Assembly (NCBI RefSeq): GCF_002846365.1
Contig: NZ_PJMW01000002.1
Location: 3,162,001 to 3,226,000, forward strand
Direction of reading: 5' to 3'
DNA from: Nocardia fluminea
Lineage (GTDB): Bacteria; Actinomycetota; Actinomycetes; Mycobacteriales; Mycobacteriaceae
Length of the DNA: 64,000 bases
Position numbers and translations under genes: made by a program. The notes under the pieces were generated by a model. The model saw only the letters and a list, made by a program, of their open reading frames with translations, had not been told where the DNA came from and searched no databases. This document shows, in pieces, positions 37,839 to 47,432 of the stretch. Each line of letters opens with the position of its first letter. Within the stretch, counting starts at the first letter, position 1.

Positions 37839-38516
37839 ATGAAGCCCAAGATTCTGGTCGTCGACGACGATATGGCACTCGCTGAGATGCTGACCATCGT
37901 CTTGCGCGGGGAAGGGTTCGACCCGCATGTGGTGGGCGACGGCACACAGGCCCTGTCAGCGGTGCGGGAGATCCGCCCCGACCTGGTATTGCTCGACCTG
38001 ATGCTGCCCGGCATGAACGGCATCGATGTATGCCGGGTACTGCGGGCCGATTCCGGCGTTCCGATCGTGATGCTCACCGCCAAGACCGATACGGTCGATG
38101 TGGTCCTCGGCCTGGAGTCCGGTGCCGACGACTACATCGTCAAACCCTTCAAGCCCAAGGAACTCGTCGCCCGCGTGCGCGCGCGCCTGCGCCGCACCGA
38201 GGACGAGCCCGCCGAACTGCTCTCGATCGCCGATATCGTCATCGACGTGCCCGCGCACAAGGTGACCCGTGGCCCGGGACAGATCTCGCTCACCCCACTG
38301 GAGTTCGACCTGCTCGTCGCGCTCGCGCGCAAGCCTCGTCAGGTGTTCACCCGTGAGGTTCTGCTCGAACAGGTGTGGGGCTACCGGCACGCCGCCGACA
38401 CCCGTCTGGTGAACGTGCACGTGCAGCGACTGCGCGCCAAGGTCGAGAAGGATCCGGAGAACCCGGAGATCGTGCTGACCGTGCGCGGTGTCGGTTACAA
38501 GGCCGGACCGCCGTGA
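37839..38516 (+). CDS. mtrA: Two-component response regulator MtrA
   Basis: A 225-residue OmpR-type regulator: receiver domain with VVDDD and phospho-acceptor Asp53 ([11 protein letters not shown]), Thr at LTAKTD and Lys at [10 protein letters not shown], then a winged-helix domain ([43 protein letters not shown]). MtrA is essential in mycobacteria and controls cell-wall hydrolases, division and dnaA. It precedes mtrB with the mtrB start 22 bp after the mtrA stop. Confidence 0.97.
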   Translation: MKPKILVVDDDMALAEMLTIVLRGEGFDPHVVGDGTQALSAVREIRPDLVLLDLMLPGMNGIDVCRVLRADSGVPIVMLTAKTDTVDVVLGLESGADDYIVKPFKPKELVARVRARLRRTEDEPAELLSIADIVIDVPAHKVTRGPGQISLTPLEFDLLVALARKPRQVFTREVLLEQVWGYRHAADTRLVNVHVQRLRAKVEKDPENPEIVLTVRGVGYKAGPP

Positions 38517-38538
38517 TCGGTCACTGCGGGGCGCCGCT

Positions 38539-40464
38539 GTGACCACTGGTCCAGTGGCGCAGCTGCGGCGATGGGCGAGCCCGATCATGGCCTGGTTCCA
38601 GGCCGTCGGGACCGCACTCGGCCACCTGTGGCGCCGATCGCTGCAGCTGCGAGTCATCGTCTCGACGTTGACCCTGTCGCTCATCGTGATCACGATCCTC
38701 GGGGTCGTGCTCACCGGTCAGATCACCGACCGGCTCCTCGAAGCCAAGATCAACGCGGCTGTCGAGGAAATGGATCGTGCCCGCAGCACGATCGAGAACA
38801 AGATGTCGGGCGTCCCGTCCGGCAACAGCCCGGAGCAGCAGCTCGCCGACGCGCGTGCCGCGCTGTCCAGCCGTGGTGGCACCGGGCAGTCCAGCGGCGC
38901 CGCGGGCAGTTTCGACTCCGCGCTGGCGATGGTCGGCGGCACGCCGCCACACGAGATCCCGGCGGGCCCCCTCTCCGAGGTGCCGCAGGAGCTGCGCCGG
39001 TTCGTCCAGCGCAACCAGGTCTCCTACCAGTTCACCACCGTCGCCGACCCCGACGGCTACCGCGGGCGCGCGCTGGTGATCGGCAGTCCCAGCGCCGAGG
39101 TGGCGACCCTGGAGATCTACCTGATCTTCCCGCTGGCCAGCGAGGAATCGAGCCTGTCGCTGATGCGCGGCACGATGCTCATCGGTGGCGTCGTGCTGCT
39201 GGTGTTGCTCGCCGCCATCACCGCGCTGGTGACCAGGCAGGTGGTGCTGCCGATCCGGTCGGCGGCGCGGATCGCGGGCCGGTTCGCCGACGGCCGGCTC
39301 AAAGAACGCATGCTCGTGCGCGGCGAGGACGACATGGCCCGGCTGGCGCAGGCGTTCAACGAGATGGCCGAGAGCCTGTCGAACCAGATCACCCAGCTCG
39401 AGGAATTCGGCAATCTGCAGCGTCGTTTCACCTCCGATGTCAGCCACGAACTGCGTACCCCGCTCACCACGGTGCGCATGGCGGCCGACCTCATCCACGG
39501 CTCCAGCGATGATCTCGATCCCGCGCTCGCGCGCAGTTCCGAGCTGCTGGTCAACGAGCTCGACCGGTTCGAGGGCCTGCTCAACGACCTGCTCGAGATC
39601 TCCCGCCACGACGCGGGCGTGGCCGAACTGCAGATCGAATCGCTGGACGTGCGGATGTGCGCGCGTGCCGCGATCTCCACGGTGCGCCACCTGGCCCGCG
39701 ACGCCGAGGTCGAGGTGGTGATCGACCTGCCGGAGGAGCCGGTGGTCGCCGAAGTCGACCCGCGTCGCGTCGAGCGGGTGCTGCGCAACCTGCTCGCCAA
39801 CGCGATCGACCACTCCGAGGGCAAGCCGGTGCTGATCCGCATGCGCGGTGACGCCGAGGCCAATGCCGTCGCCACCGTGGTGCGCGATCAGGGTGTGGGG
39901 CTGCGGCCGGGCGAGGAGAAGCTGGTGTTCAACCGGTTCTGGCGCTCCGACCCCTCACGGGTGCGTCGCTCGGGTGGTACCGGGCTCGGCTTGTCGATCA
40001 GTGTCGAGGACGCGAATCTGCACGAGGGCCGGCTCGAGGCCTGGGGCGATCCCGGTGTCGGCGCGAGCTTCCGGCTGCTGCTCCCGATGGTGCGCGGCCG
40101 CAAACTCGGGCAGAGCCCGCTCGCGCTGGAACCGATGCTGCGCAAGGTCCCCGCGCTGCCCGAAGCCGAACCCGAGCCCACCGACATCGAGGCCGAACCC
40201 GCCGCGCCGACCGGTGACGGGCCGGTCGCGGCCGAGACGACGGCACCTGAGACGATCGGAGCGGAGCCGACCGGAACCGAGCCAACGGGAACCGAATCGG
40301 CGGTCGCCGAACCGGAGATCGAACCGCAGGACGACCTCTCAGCGGGCGAGCCCGGCGACGAACCTCCCACGACAGGTGCGCATCCGGCGACCAACGGCCG
40401 CGACGCCGCCGACGTCGACCGCGACGAGTCCGTGCCCACCGAGACCAGAGACGGGAAGTCATGA
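38539..40464 (+). CDS. mtrB: Two-component sensor kinase MtrB
   Basis: A 641-residue kinase with two membrane helices (about residues 37-60 and 212-235), an extracellular region of about 150 residues, HAMP (about 240-290), the H-box SHELRTPLT with His303, N-box ([11 protein letters not shown]), and G-boxes [10 protein letters not shown] and GTGLGLS. The last 100 residues form a low-complexity acidic tail rich in Glu, Pro, Thr and Ala that is absent from the 567-residue M. tuberculosis MtrB. The GTG at 38539 is used; an upstream in-frame GTG inside mtrA exists. The stop overlaps lpqB (ATGA), reflecting the conserved MtrAB-LpqB system. Confidence 0.95.
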   Translation: MTTGPVAQLRRWASPIMAWFQAVGTALGHLWRRSLQLRVIVSTLTLSLIVITILGVVLTGQITDRLLEAKINAAVEEMDRARSTIENKMSGVPSGNSPEQQLADARAALSSRGGTGQSSGAAGSFDSALAMVGGTPPHEIPAGPLSEVPQELRRFVQRNQVSYQFTTVADPDGYRGRALVIGSPSAEVATLEIYLIFPLASEESSLSLMRGTMLIGGVVLLVLLAAITALVTRQVVLPIRSAARIAGRFADGRLKERMLVRGEDDMARLAQAFNEMAESLSNQITQLEEFGNLQRRFTSDVSHELRTPLTTVRMAADLIHGSSDDLDPALARSSELLVNELDRFEGLLNDLLEISRHDAGVAELQIESLDVRMCARAAISTVRHLARDAEVEVVIDLPEEPVVAEVDPRRVERVLRNLLANAIDHSEGKPVLIRMRGDAEANAVATVVRDQGVGLRPGEEKLVFNRFWRSDPSRVRRSGGTGLGLSISVEDANLHEGRLEAWGDPGVGASFRLLLPMVRGRKLGQSPLALEPMLRKVPALPEAEPEPTDIEAEPAAPTGDGPVAAETTAPETIGAEPTGTEPTGTESAVAEPEIEPQDDLSAGEPGDEPPTTGAHPATNGRDAADVDRDESVPTETRDGKS

Positions 40465-42278
40465 CCAGTGCGCGTGGTGATCGTCGGGATCGGCACGGCG
40501 CCGCACTGGTCGCGGCGGTTCTGGCCGGGCTGATGGTGCTCACCGGGTGCGCCAGCCTGCCGGAGTCCTCCGCACCGCAGGCACTCGGCACGATCAACCG
40601 TGCCCCCACCTCGGAGGGCCCGACCCCGCCGATCTCCGGCCGCGACCCCGATCTGCTGCTCGGCGACTTCCTCACCGCCAGCGCCGACCCCACCAACCGG
40701 CACGCCGCGGCCCGCCAGTACATGGCGCCCGAGACGGCGGGCAGCTGGAACGACGAGGCGAGCACCACCATCGTCGACGATCGCCCCGACACCCTGCGCG
40801 AGTCGCGGTCGGGCGACAAGGCCAGCTATGTGCTGCGCGCCCGCAAGGTCGGCGAACTCGCCCGCGACGGCGGCTACCGCGCCACCGAGGGCACCCTCGA
40901 GAACAAGATCGAGATGAGCAAGATCGACGGCGAGTGGCGGATCACCGAGCTGCCGCCGGGCGTCGTGATGGACAACGACGCCTTCGTCAAGTCCTACCAC
41001 CGCTACGTCCTGCACTACATCGACCCGGGCAATTCGCTGCTGGTGCCGGATCCGCGGTGGATCTCGGTGCCGCGCGCCCAGCTCACCGAGCGGCTCATCG
41101 GCATGCTCGCCGAAGGCCCGCAGTCCACGATCGCCCCGGTGGTGCGCAATCAGCTGGCGCAGCCGGTCACGCTGCGCGGCCCGATCACCAAGGCCAACAA
41201 CGAACCGGGTGACGTCGGGGTCGGCATCGGGGGAGTGCGCATCGACTTCGCCGGGCTCGGCGGACTCGGCCAGCGCGACCGCGAACTGCTCGCCGCGCAG
41301 GTCGTGCTCACCCTGGCCGGCGCCGACATCCTCGGTCCGTACGTGCTGCTCGCCGACGGTAAACCGCTCGACGAGAAGTACGCGGCCAACGGCTGGTCGG
41401 TCGCCGACGTCGACCAGTACAGCGCTTCGGCGCCCGGCCAGAACCGGATCGGCCTGCACGCCCTGCGCAACGGCACCCTGGTCCAGGTCACCCCCGACGG
41501 GATCATCACCCCGAGCGGTTCCTTCGGCGAGGCGACCAACCTGCAGTCCGTCGGTATCTCGGCCGACGGCCAGTTCGTCGCCGCGGTAGCCGATTCCGGC
41601 AAACCGCTACCGGAACCCGCCCGCACCCTGCTCATCGGCAACTACGGCGCCAAGGCGTTCGCGGTCGCCGAGGGCGCCAGCATCGCCCGCCCGTCCTGGA
41701 CCAGCGACGGCGGCGCCGTCTGGACGGTGATCGACGGTGACCGGGTCATCCGGGCGGTCACCGATCGCGCCACGGGCAATGTCTCCACGGAGGACGTCGA
41801 CCTCACGGCCCTGTTCGAAGGCACGGGCACCCCACGGCCGCCGATCAGCGAGGTGGTGATCTCGCGCACCGGCGTGCGCGCGGCGCTGATCGCCGACGGC
41901 AAGGTCTACGTCGCGGTGGTCGAACGTCGTCCCGACGGCAAGTACGCGCTCACCTCCCCGCTGCCGGTCGCGCTCGGGCTCAGCTCGCGCGCGGTGTCGC
42001 TGAGCTGGGTCACCGGTGACACGATCATGGTCGCCCGCGAGGGCAACGTGGACCCGGTCTTCACCGTCTCCATCGACGGCTCCCAGTTCAGCGCGGTGAC
42101 CTCACAGAACCTCACCCCGCCGGTGCGGGTGGTCACGGCGGCCCCGGCCACGCAGTACGTGGCCGATTCCCGGGCCGTCCTGCAGCTGCAGACCGCCGAT
42201 CCGACCCGCAACGACCGTTTCTGGCGTGAGGTACCCGGATTGACCGGAGAACAGGTTGTGCCGGTCCTGCCGAGCTGA
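40461..42278 (+). CDS. lpqB: Lipoprotein LpqB, accessory of MtrAB
   Basis: A 605-residue lipoprotein with a short Arg-rich N-terminus, a hydrophobic stretch and lipobox LTGC (Cys30). The body has a GerMN domain (about residues 190-320, VQITTHxx-like VIxLTPDGxxx features) and a C-terminal beta-propeller region (about 330-590). LpqB interacts with the extracellular domain of MtrB and modulates MtrA phosphorylation. Its ATG sits inside the mtrB stop codon, so synthesis of kinase and lipoprotein is coupled. Synteny with Rv3244c. Confidence 0.95.
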   Translation: MTSARGDRRDRHGAALVAAVLAGLMVLTGCASLPESSAPQALGTINRAPTSEGPTPPISGRDPDLLLGDFLTASADPTNRHAAARQYMAPETAGSWNDEASTTIVDDRPDTLRESRSGDKASYVLRARKVGELARDGGYRATEGTLENKIEMSKIDGEWRITELPPGVVMDNDAFVKSYHRYVLHYIDPGNSLLVPDPRWISVPRAQLTERLIGMLAEGPQSTIAPVVRNQLAQPVTLRGPITKANNEPGDVGVGIGGVRIDFAGLGGLGQRDRELLAAQVVLTLAGADILGPYVLLADGKPLDEKYAANGWSVADVDQYSASAPGQNRIGLHALRNGTLVQVTPDGIITPSGSFGEATNLQSVGISADGQFVAAVADSGKPLPEPARTLLIGNYGAKAFAVAEGASIARPSWTSDGGAVWTVIDGDRVIRAVTDRATGNVSTEDVDLTALFEGTGTPRPPISEVVISRTGVRAALIADGKVYVAVVERRPDGKYALTSPLPVALGLSSRAVSLSWVTGDTIMVAREGNVDPVFTVSIDGSQFSAVTSQNLTPPVRVVTAAPATQYVADSRAVLQLQTADPTRNDRFWREVPGLTGEQVVPVLPS

Positions 42279-42311
42279 GTGTGTCGGTGGCCGCTGTCAT
42301 GCTCTTTCGCT

Positions 42312-42956
42312 ATGCGGACCCTGCTGGATCTGATCCTGCCCGATTGGTGCGGTGGCTGCGGTGCGCTCGGCGGGAGCTGGTGCCCCGAGTGCGCGGCCGA
42401 ACTCAGCCGCGGTCCCGTGCGGGTGCGGCCGCGCGCTGATCCCGGGGTTCCGTGCTGGGCACTGGGCCCCTATGCGGGGGCGGGCAAGCGGGCGGTGCTG
42501 GCGGCCAAGGAACAGAACAGGCGCGACCTCGCCGCCCCACTGGGGCTGGCGCTCGCCCAGGCACTGGCCCGTCTGCGCGCCCCCGATCGCCCACTCCTGC
42601 TCGTGCCCGCCCCGACCAGAACCGTGGCGGCGCGACGCCGCGGCGGCGACCCGGTGGCCCGGTCGGTCGCGGTCGCGGCGGGGTGGCTGATCGATTGCCG
42701 GAGCGTGCCGCTGCTGCGGATGGGACGCGGCGTCCGGGATTCGGTGGGGTTGACGACGCATGAGCGTGCCCACAATCTGCGCGGCAGGATCATCACTGCC
42801 GCCGATCCGGACGAATGGGGCGTCATCGGCGCGAAAGCGCAGGTAGTACTGGTCGACGACGTGCTCACCACCGGCGCCACCGTCAGCGAATCGACCCGAG
42901 TTCTTAGCCGGATCGGCATAGTTCCGAGCGCGGTTTTGGTGACCTGCGCGGCTTGA
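42312..42956 (+). CDS. ComF family phosphoribosyltransferase-like protein
   Basis: A 214-residue protein with an N-terminal zinc-finger-like CGGCGALGGSWCPEC and a C-terminal PRPP-binding motif VVLVDDVLTTGATVSE. ComF proteins relate to DNA uptake in some bacteria and to an unresolved nucleotide-metabolism role in others; here it is the ortholog-position equivalent of Rv3242c, between lpqB and hpf. The ATG at 42312 keeps the Cys cluster close to the N-terminus; an in-frame GTG at 42279 would add 11 residues. Confidence 0.9.
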   Translation: MRTLLDLILPDWCGGCGALGGSWCPECAAELSRGPVRVRPRADPGVPCWALGPYAGAGKRAVLAAKEQNRRDLAAPLGLALAQALARLRAPDRPLLLVPAPTRTVAARRRGGDPVARSVAVAAGWLIDCRSVPLLRMGRGVRDSVGLTTHERAHNLRGRIITAADPDEWGVIGAKAQVVLVDDVLTTGATVSESTRVLSRIGIVPSAVLVTCAA

Positions 42957-43139
42957 CTGAGGAAAGTTCGCGTGAACAGTGGCGGACTTGCCGATGGCGG
43001 ACTAGCGTCGCGAGCACACACCGAACCGCAAGTTTGGGAGGTGGTGCCGCGGATACAGGTGCCGGGCGATTCCCGATCGGCACAGCTCAATCCCGCCGCC
43101 CTACGTTCGTAGTTGTGCGGCCATATCCGGGAGGTACGC

Positions 43140-43841
43140 GTGACGACTTCTTCACGGGCATCAGTGCGAGATGCTGAACCCACGGCACTACAGAACGGTG
43201 CCACCGAGACCATCGATGTCGAGAGCCCGAAGGCCGAAGTGGTGGTCTCCGGTCGCAACGTCGAAATTCCTGACCACTATCGAATCTACGTCTCGGAGAA
43301 GCTGTCTCGGTTAGAGCGCTTCGACCCGTCGATCTTCCTCTTCGATGTGGAACTGTTCCACGAACGCAACCGTCGTCAACGCAAGGCCTGTCAGCGCGTG
43401 GAGATCACCGCGCGTGGCCGAGGACCGATCGTGCGCGCCGAGGCATGCGCCGACAGCTTCTACGCCGCGCTGGAATCGGCCACCCAGAAGATCGAGAGCA
43501 GGCTGCGCCGGGCCAAGGACAAGCGGCGCGTAGTGCACTACGGCGACAAGACGCCGGTCTCGGTCGCGCAGGCCACTGCCACGCTGGTCGACGAGTCGCT
43601 GTTCTCCCCGCCGGACGGTTCCGCTGCCCACGACCACGACGAGGCAGTCGAGGAGACAGGCCCCGGCCACATCGTGCGCACCAAGGTGCACACCGCGACA
43701 CCGATGTCGGTGGACGACGCCCTCTATCAGATGGAATTGGTCGGCCACGACTTCTTCCTCTTCCATGACAGCGAGACCGACCGCCCGTCGGTGGTCTACC
43801 GCAGACACGCCTTCGACTACGGCCTGATCAAGCTGGCCTAG
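43140..43841 (+). CDS. hpf: Long-form ribosome hibernation promoting factor
   Basis: A 233-residue long HPF. The N-terminal ribosome-binding domain (about residues 40-135) begins VVVSGRNVEIPDHYRIYVSEKLSRLERF and the C-terminal dimerisation domain (about 175-233) has HTATPMSVDDALYQMELVGHDFFLF and YRRHAFDYGLIKL. Long HPF dimers drive 100S ribosome formation in stationary phase or stress. The start is a GTG with GGGAGG about 7 nt upstream. Upstream, 183 bp separate it from comF and probably hold its own promoter. Similar to Rv3241c (213 residues). Confidence 0.95.
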   Translation: MTTSSRASVRDAEPTALQNGATETIDVESPKAEVVVSGRNVEIPDHYRIYVSEKLSRLERFDPSIFLFDVELFHERNRRQRKACQRVEITARGRGPIVRAEACADSFYAALESATQKIESRLRRAKDKRRVVHYGDKTPVSVAQATATLVDESLFSPPDGSAAHDHDEAVEETGPGHIVRTKVHTATPMSVDDALYQMELVGHDFFLFHDSETDRPSVVYRRHAFDYGLIKLA

Positions 43842-43851
43842 CACCCTGACC

Positions 43852-43884
43852 GATCCGGGCACCCGCGGCGCGGGTGCCCGGATC
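43852..43884. terminator. Perfect 15-bp hairpin after hpf
   Basis: Arms 43852-43866 and 43870-43884 pair exactly around a 3-nt loop (GGC), followed by TTGTTC. It lies between the convergent hpf and bluB genes. Confidence 0.85.
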
Positions 43885-43888
43885 TTGT

Positions 43889-44533
43889 TCAGCCGCCGAA
43901 GGTCTCGTGATGCACGGCCTCGGCCAATGATCGCCCGGACCGCCACCCGAACCGTTCCAGGTCCGGCACCTGCTGGAACGCGTCCACCGGACCCACGCAC
44001 AGCCAGGCCACCGGCTTGATCCCGGCGGGCAGGCCGACGAGTTCGCGCAGGTATTCGGGATCGTAGAACGACACCCAGCCCACCCCCACCTGCTCCGCGG
44101 TCGCCGCGAGCCACAGGTTCTGGATCGCCAGCACGGTGGAGTACACGCCCGTCTCCGGCACACTCGCCCGGCCGAGCACCTGCGGCCCGCCGCGCGAATC
44201 ATCGTGGGTGACAACCACACCCGTGCCGCTCTCGACGATTCCGTCGATCTTGATCGGCGCGAAGGTGGTCGCGCGGTCGGCCGGCAGCGACGCACCGAAC
44301 TCGGCCCGCTTGTCCGCCACATGGCCGGCGAAACGGCGCAGGGTCTCCGCCTGGCGAACCACCACGAAGTCCCACGGTTGTGAGTTCCCGACACTGGGCG
44401 CGCGGTGCGCGGCGTCGAGGATCCGCAGGAGGGTGTCGTCGTCGACGAGCTCGCCGGTGAATTCGGCACGCACGTCACGACGCAAACGGATCGCGTCGTA
44501 GACGCTCAGCTGATCGGCACTCACGCCGACCAT
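43889..44533 (-). CDS. bluB: 5,6-dimethylbenzimidazole synthase
   Basis: BluB cleaves FMNH2 with oxygen to give 5,6-dimethylbenzimidazole, the lower ligand of vitamin B12. The 214-residue protein has the family pattern: YDAIRLRRDVRAEF, APSVGNSQPWDFVVVR (flavin-binding), GVGWVSFYDPEYLRELVGLP near residue 155 and LERFGWRSGRSL at the C-terminus. The ATG at 44533 is 14 bp after the stop of the upstream desaturase gene, so it is likely co-transcribed with it. No other cobalamin gene is in the window. Other nitroreductase-type activities cannot be ruled out. Confidence 0.88.
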   Translation of the reverse strand: MVGVSADQLSVYDAIRLRRDVRAEFTGELVDDDTLLRILDAAHRAPSVGNSQPWDFVVVRQAETLRRFAGHVADKRAEFGASLPADRATTFAPIKIDGIVESGTGVVVTHDDSRGGPQVLGRASVPETGVYSTVLAIQNLWLAATAEQVGVGWVSFYDPEYLRELVGLPAGIKPVAWLCVGPVDAFQQVPDLERFGWRSGRSLAEAVHHETFGG

Positions 44534-44547
44534 ACAACCGCAGCCGG

Positions 44548-45792
44548 TCAGCCCACGGTTCGGCGGGCCAGCTTGCGACCGGCCGCCAGTGCGGTGCGCA
44601 GTCCCTGGCGTCGCCCGGTCACCGGGTCGATCGAGGGGGTGGTGTTGCCGGCGAACAGGCGCTCGGACTTGGTCTCCGGCGCGTCGTCGGTGGTGTGGCG
44701 CAGGTACTTGTTCGGCAGCGACAGCTTGAGGATGGTGCGCCACGACTGGAAGTACTGCACCGGCAGCGAGCCGGTGGTGTAGGGCAGGTCGTACTTCTCG
44801 GCCAGCTCGCGCACCCGCACCGCGATGGCGGCGTAGCGGTTGCTCGGCAGGTCGGGGAACAGGTGGTGCTCGATCTGGTGGCTGAGGTTGCCGCTCATGA
44901 AGTGCAGCAGCGGTCCGCCGCTGATGTTGGCGCTACCGAGCATCTGGCGCAGGTACCACTCGCCCTTGGTCTCGTTCTCGATGTCGGCCTTGGTGAACTT
45001 CTCGGCGCCGTCGGGGAAGTGGCCGCAGAAGATGATGGCGTTGGTCCACACATTGCGCACCACGTTGGCGGCGATGTTGGCGGTGAGCGTGGTGACGAAC
45101 GACGGGCCGGTGAGCAGCGGGAAGACCAGGTAGTCCTTGGCGGCCTGCTTGCCGATCTTCTTCAGGACCAGGGCACGGTCGGCCTCGAACTGCTTCCACT
45201 CGGGCGAGTCCTTGGCCCACTTCTTCTTGGCGACCTTGCCCAGCTCGAGGTGCTGGATCGCGACCCCGTACTCGAACAGGGCCTGCAGCAGGAAGTTGTA
45301 GATGGGGTTGCCCAGGTAGAACGGCATCCAGCGCTGGTCACGGGTGACGCGCAGCAGGCCGTAGCCGATGTCGTCGTCCATGCCGAGCACGTTGGTGTAC
45401 TTGTGATGCAGGAAGTTGTGGGTGATCTTCCAGTGCGCCGACGGGCCCGCGTTGTCCCATTCCCACGAGGTGGAGTGGACTTCCGGATCGTTCATCCAGT
45501 CCCACTGCCCGTGCATGACGTTGTGCCCGATCTCCATGTTCTCGATGATCTTGGCGGAGCCGAGCAGGGCGACACCGGCCAGCCAGGCCGGGGGCAGGAA
45601 GCTGGCGAACAGGACCGTACGGCCGCTGATCTCGAGCGCGCGCTGTAGCCGGATGACGTTGCGGATATAGCGCGCGTCGGCCGCGCCGCGCGAGGATTCG
45701 ATCTCCCGGCGGATCGCATCGAACTCCGCGCCTAGAGCTTCGACATCCGCTGCGGTGAGGTGCGCGTATTCCTTGACATCCGAGATCGCCAT
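44548..45792 (-). CDS. Membrane fatty-acid/acyl-CoA desaturase (DesA3-like), copy 2
   Basis: A 414-residue desaturase with three His boxes: GHNVMHGQ (about residue 90), HNFLHHKY (about 126) and QIEHHLF (about 306). These are the di-iron ligands of acyl desaturases. Two hydrophobic segments flank the first boxes. The family includes Rv3229c, the stearoyl-CoA delta-9 desaturase, which works with an NADPH oxidoreductase (Rv3230c). The corresponding reductase is two genes upstream here. A GTTACGnnnnCGTAGGTT element at 45812-45829 lies 20 bp upstream of the ATG. Confidence 0.94.
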   Translation of the reverse strand: MAISDVKEYAHLTAADVEALGAEFDAIRREIESSRGAADARYIRNVIRLQRALEISGRTVLFASFLPPAWLAGVALLGSAKIIENMEIGHNVMHGQWDWMNDPEVHSTSWEWDNAGPSAHWKITHNFLHHKYTNVLGMDDDIGYGLLRVTRDQRWMPFYLGNPIYNFLLQALFEYGVAIQHLELGKVAKKKWAKDSPEWKQFEADRALVLKKIGKQAAKDYLVFPLLTGPSFVTTLTANIAANVVRNVWTNAIIFCGHFPDGAEKFTKADIENETKGEWYLRQMLGSANISGGPLLHFMSGNLSHQIEHHLFPDLPSNRYAAIAVRVRELAEKYDLPYTTGSLPVQYFQSWRTILKLSLPNKYLRHTTDDAPETKSERLFAGNTTPSIDPVTGRRQGLRTALAAGRKLARRTVG

Positions 45793-45811
45793 GGCGGCTA
45801 CAGTACCGTAA

Positions 45812-45829
45812 GTTACGAGAGCGTAGGTT
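45812..45829. promoter_or_regulatory. Shared 18-bp motif upstream of desaturase copy 2
   Basis: GTTACGnnnnCGTAGGTT on the plus strand, with nnnn being AGAG. An identical half-site pair occurs upstream of the ferredoxin reductase at 48625-48642. The arms TACG/CGTA form an inverted repeat, as expected for a dimeric repressor. Confidence 0.65.
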
Positions 45830-45889
45830 GGCGATTTTCGGGACGAAATGTGTGATAAGTCCTATTGCGTGATCGAGATGTAAATGTTA

Positions 45890-47290
45890 TCAGGCACGGC
45901 GCGCCATGCGGCGAGCTGCCTTGTCGCGCAGCACACCTCGCTCGCGCACGGCACGTTCGCCCAGTGCCCGCTTGGCCTCGCGCAGCGCCAGCTTCTCCTG
46001 CCGTGCGCGCGCCTTGAGGGCCGTCTTCGCCTCGCGCAGCACTTCTTTCTCGTGCCGCGCCTTGATCTCGAGCGAGACCTTCGCATCGTGCAGCGCCGAA
46101 CGCAGACCGAAACGCTTACCGGTCTCCGGGTCGACCCGCAGGCTCTCGGGCAGCGAGATGCCGGCGAACTTGCGCTCCGACGACGTCTCGGGCGCGTCGT
46201 CGGCGGTGCGCTTGAGGAAGCGATCCGGCAGGGCCAGCTTGTGGATGGTGCGGAAGGCCAGAAGGTACTGCTTGCCCAGCGATCCGGTGGTGTAGGGCAG
46301 GTCGTACTTGTCGCACAGCTCGCGCACCCGGACCGCCACCTCCGAATACCGATTGCTCGGCAGGTCGGGGAACAGGTGGTGCTCGATCTGGTAGCAGAGG
46401 TTGCCGCTCATGAACGCCATCACGGGACCGGCCTTGAAGTTGGCGCTGCCCAGCATCTGGCGCAGGTACCACTCGCCCTGGGTTTCCCCGTCGAGCTGCT
46501 CGGCGGTGAACTTCTGCGCGCCGTCGGGGAAGTGGCCGCAGAAGATCACGGCATACGACCACAGATTGCGCACCAGATTCGCGGTGGCGTTGGCCTTCAA
46601 TGTCGACTTCCACGCCGGTCCGGTCAGCGCCGGATACAGCACGAAATCCTTGGCGACCTGACGGCCCGCTTTGCGGTAGAACTCCATGTCCGGCGCCGAA
46701 GTGTGGTCGGTCATCGGAATCCCGGCCAGTTCCTTCTCGATCCCGAGATCGTGGAGTGCGATACCCCACTCGAAGGTCGCGGCCAGCAGCAGGTTGGCGG
46801 CGGGCTGAGCCAAATGCAGTGGGCGCCACTCCTCGTCGCGCGTCATCCGCAGGATGCCGAAACCGAGATCCTCATCCTTGCCGAGGACGTTGGTGTAGGT
46901 GTGGTGGGAGTAGTTGTGCGCCCGCCGCCACTGCGACGAGGTGCCCGTCATGTCCCACTCCCAGCTGGTGGAATGGATTTCGGGATCGTTCATCCAATCC
47001 CACTGGCCGTGGCTCACATTGTGGCCGATCTCCATGTTCTCGATGATCTTGGCGACCGAGAGCATCGCGGTGCCGCCCAGCCACGCCCAACGGTTGCGGC
47101 TACCGAACAGCACCGCGCGCCCAGCGACCTCGAGAGCTCGCTGGGCGGCGATGGTGCGGCGGATGTAGCGGGCGTCGCGTTCGCCACGCGAGGTCTCCAC
47201 CGAACGGCGGATCGAATCGAGTTCTTTCCCCAGGGTCTCGATGTCGGCCGCCGTCAGATGGGCGAAGGCCTGGATATCGGTGATAGCCAC
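45890..47290 (-). CDS. Membrane fatty-acid/acyl-CoA desaturase (DesA3-like), copy 1
   Basis: A 466-residue paralogue of the downstream gene with the three His boxes GHNVSHGQ, HNYSHHTY and QIEHHLF at matching positions. It differs by a C-terminal extension of about 65 residues (nt 45890-46090) that is highly charged and predicted helical, with three imperfect 17-residue repeats of the type LREAKxAL...R. The extension lies after the last catalytic box. The two desaturases may act on different acyl chains or sites. It is separated from the reductase gene by 142 bp, without the shared 18-bp motif. Confidence 0.94.
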   Translation of the reverse strand: MAITDIQAFAHLTAADIETLGKELDSIRRSVETSRGERDARYIRRTIAAQRALEVAGRAVLFGSRNRWAWLGGTAMLSVAKIIENMEIGHNVSHGQWDWMNDPEIHSTSWEWDMTGTSSQWRRAHNYSHHTYTNVLGKDEDLGFGILRMTRDEEWRPLHLAQPAANLLLAATFEWGIALHDLGIEKELAGIPMTDHTSAPDMEFYRKAGRQVAKDFVLYPALTGPAWKSTLKANATANLVRNLWSYAVIFCGHFPDGAQKFTAEQLDGETQGEWYLRQMLGSANFKAGPVMAFMSGNLCYQIEHHLFPDLPSNRYSEVAVRVRELCDKYDLPYTTGSLGKQYLLAFRTIHKLALPDRFLKRTADDAPETSSERKFAGISLPESLRVDPETGKRFGLRSALHDAKVSLEIKARHEKEVLREAKTALKARARQEKLALREAKRALGERAVRERGVLRDKAARRMARRA

Positions 47291-47432
47291 CGGGGGTCCT
47301 CCTGTGAGTGGTCCTGAGTCGTGCCCGGCCGGAATTGATCGAAATCAGCGGCCTCAACGATTGCCGTCGGTCACGGGTTTATGACCGACGCATAACTTCG
47401 AGGGTACCCGGTCGATGCGCCGACCGGCCGAT

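Noticed and set aside
38488..38538. Earlier mtrB start overlapping the end of mtrA.
   Set aside because: The added residues are basic and encoded inside mtrA. The GTG at 38539, just after the mtrA stop, is the more usual arrangement.
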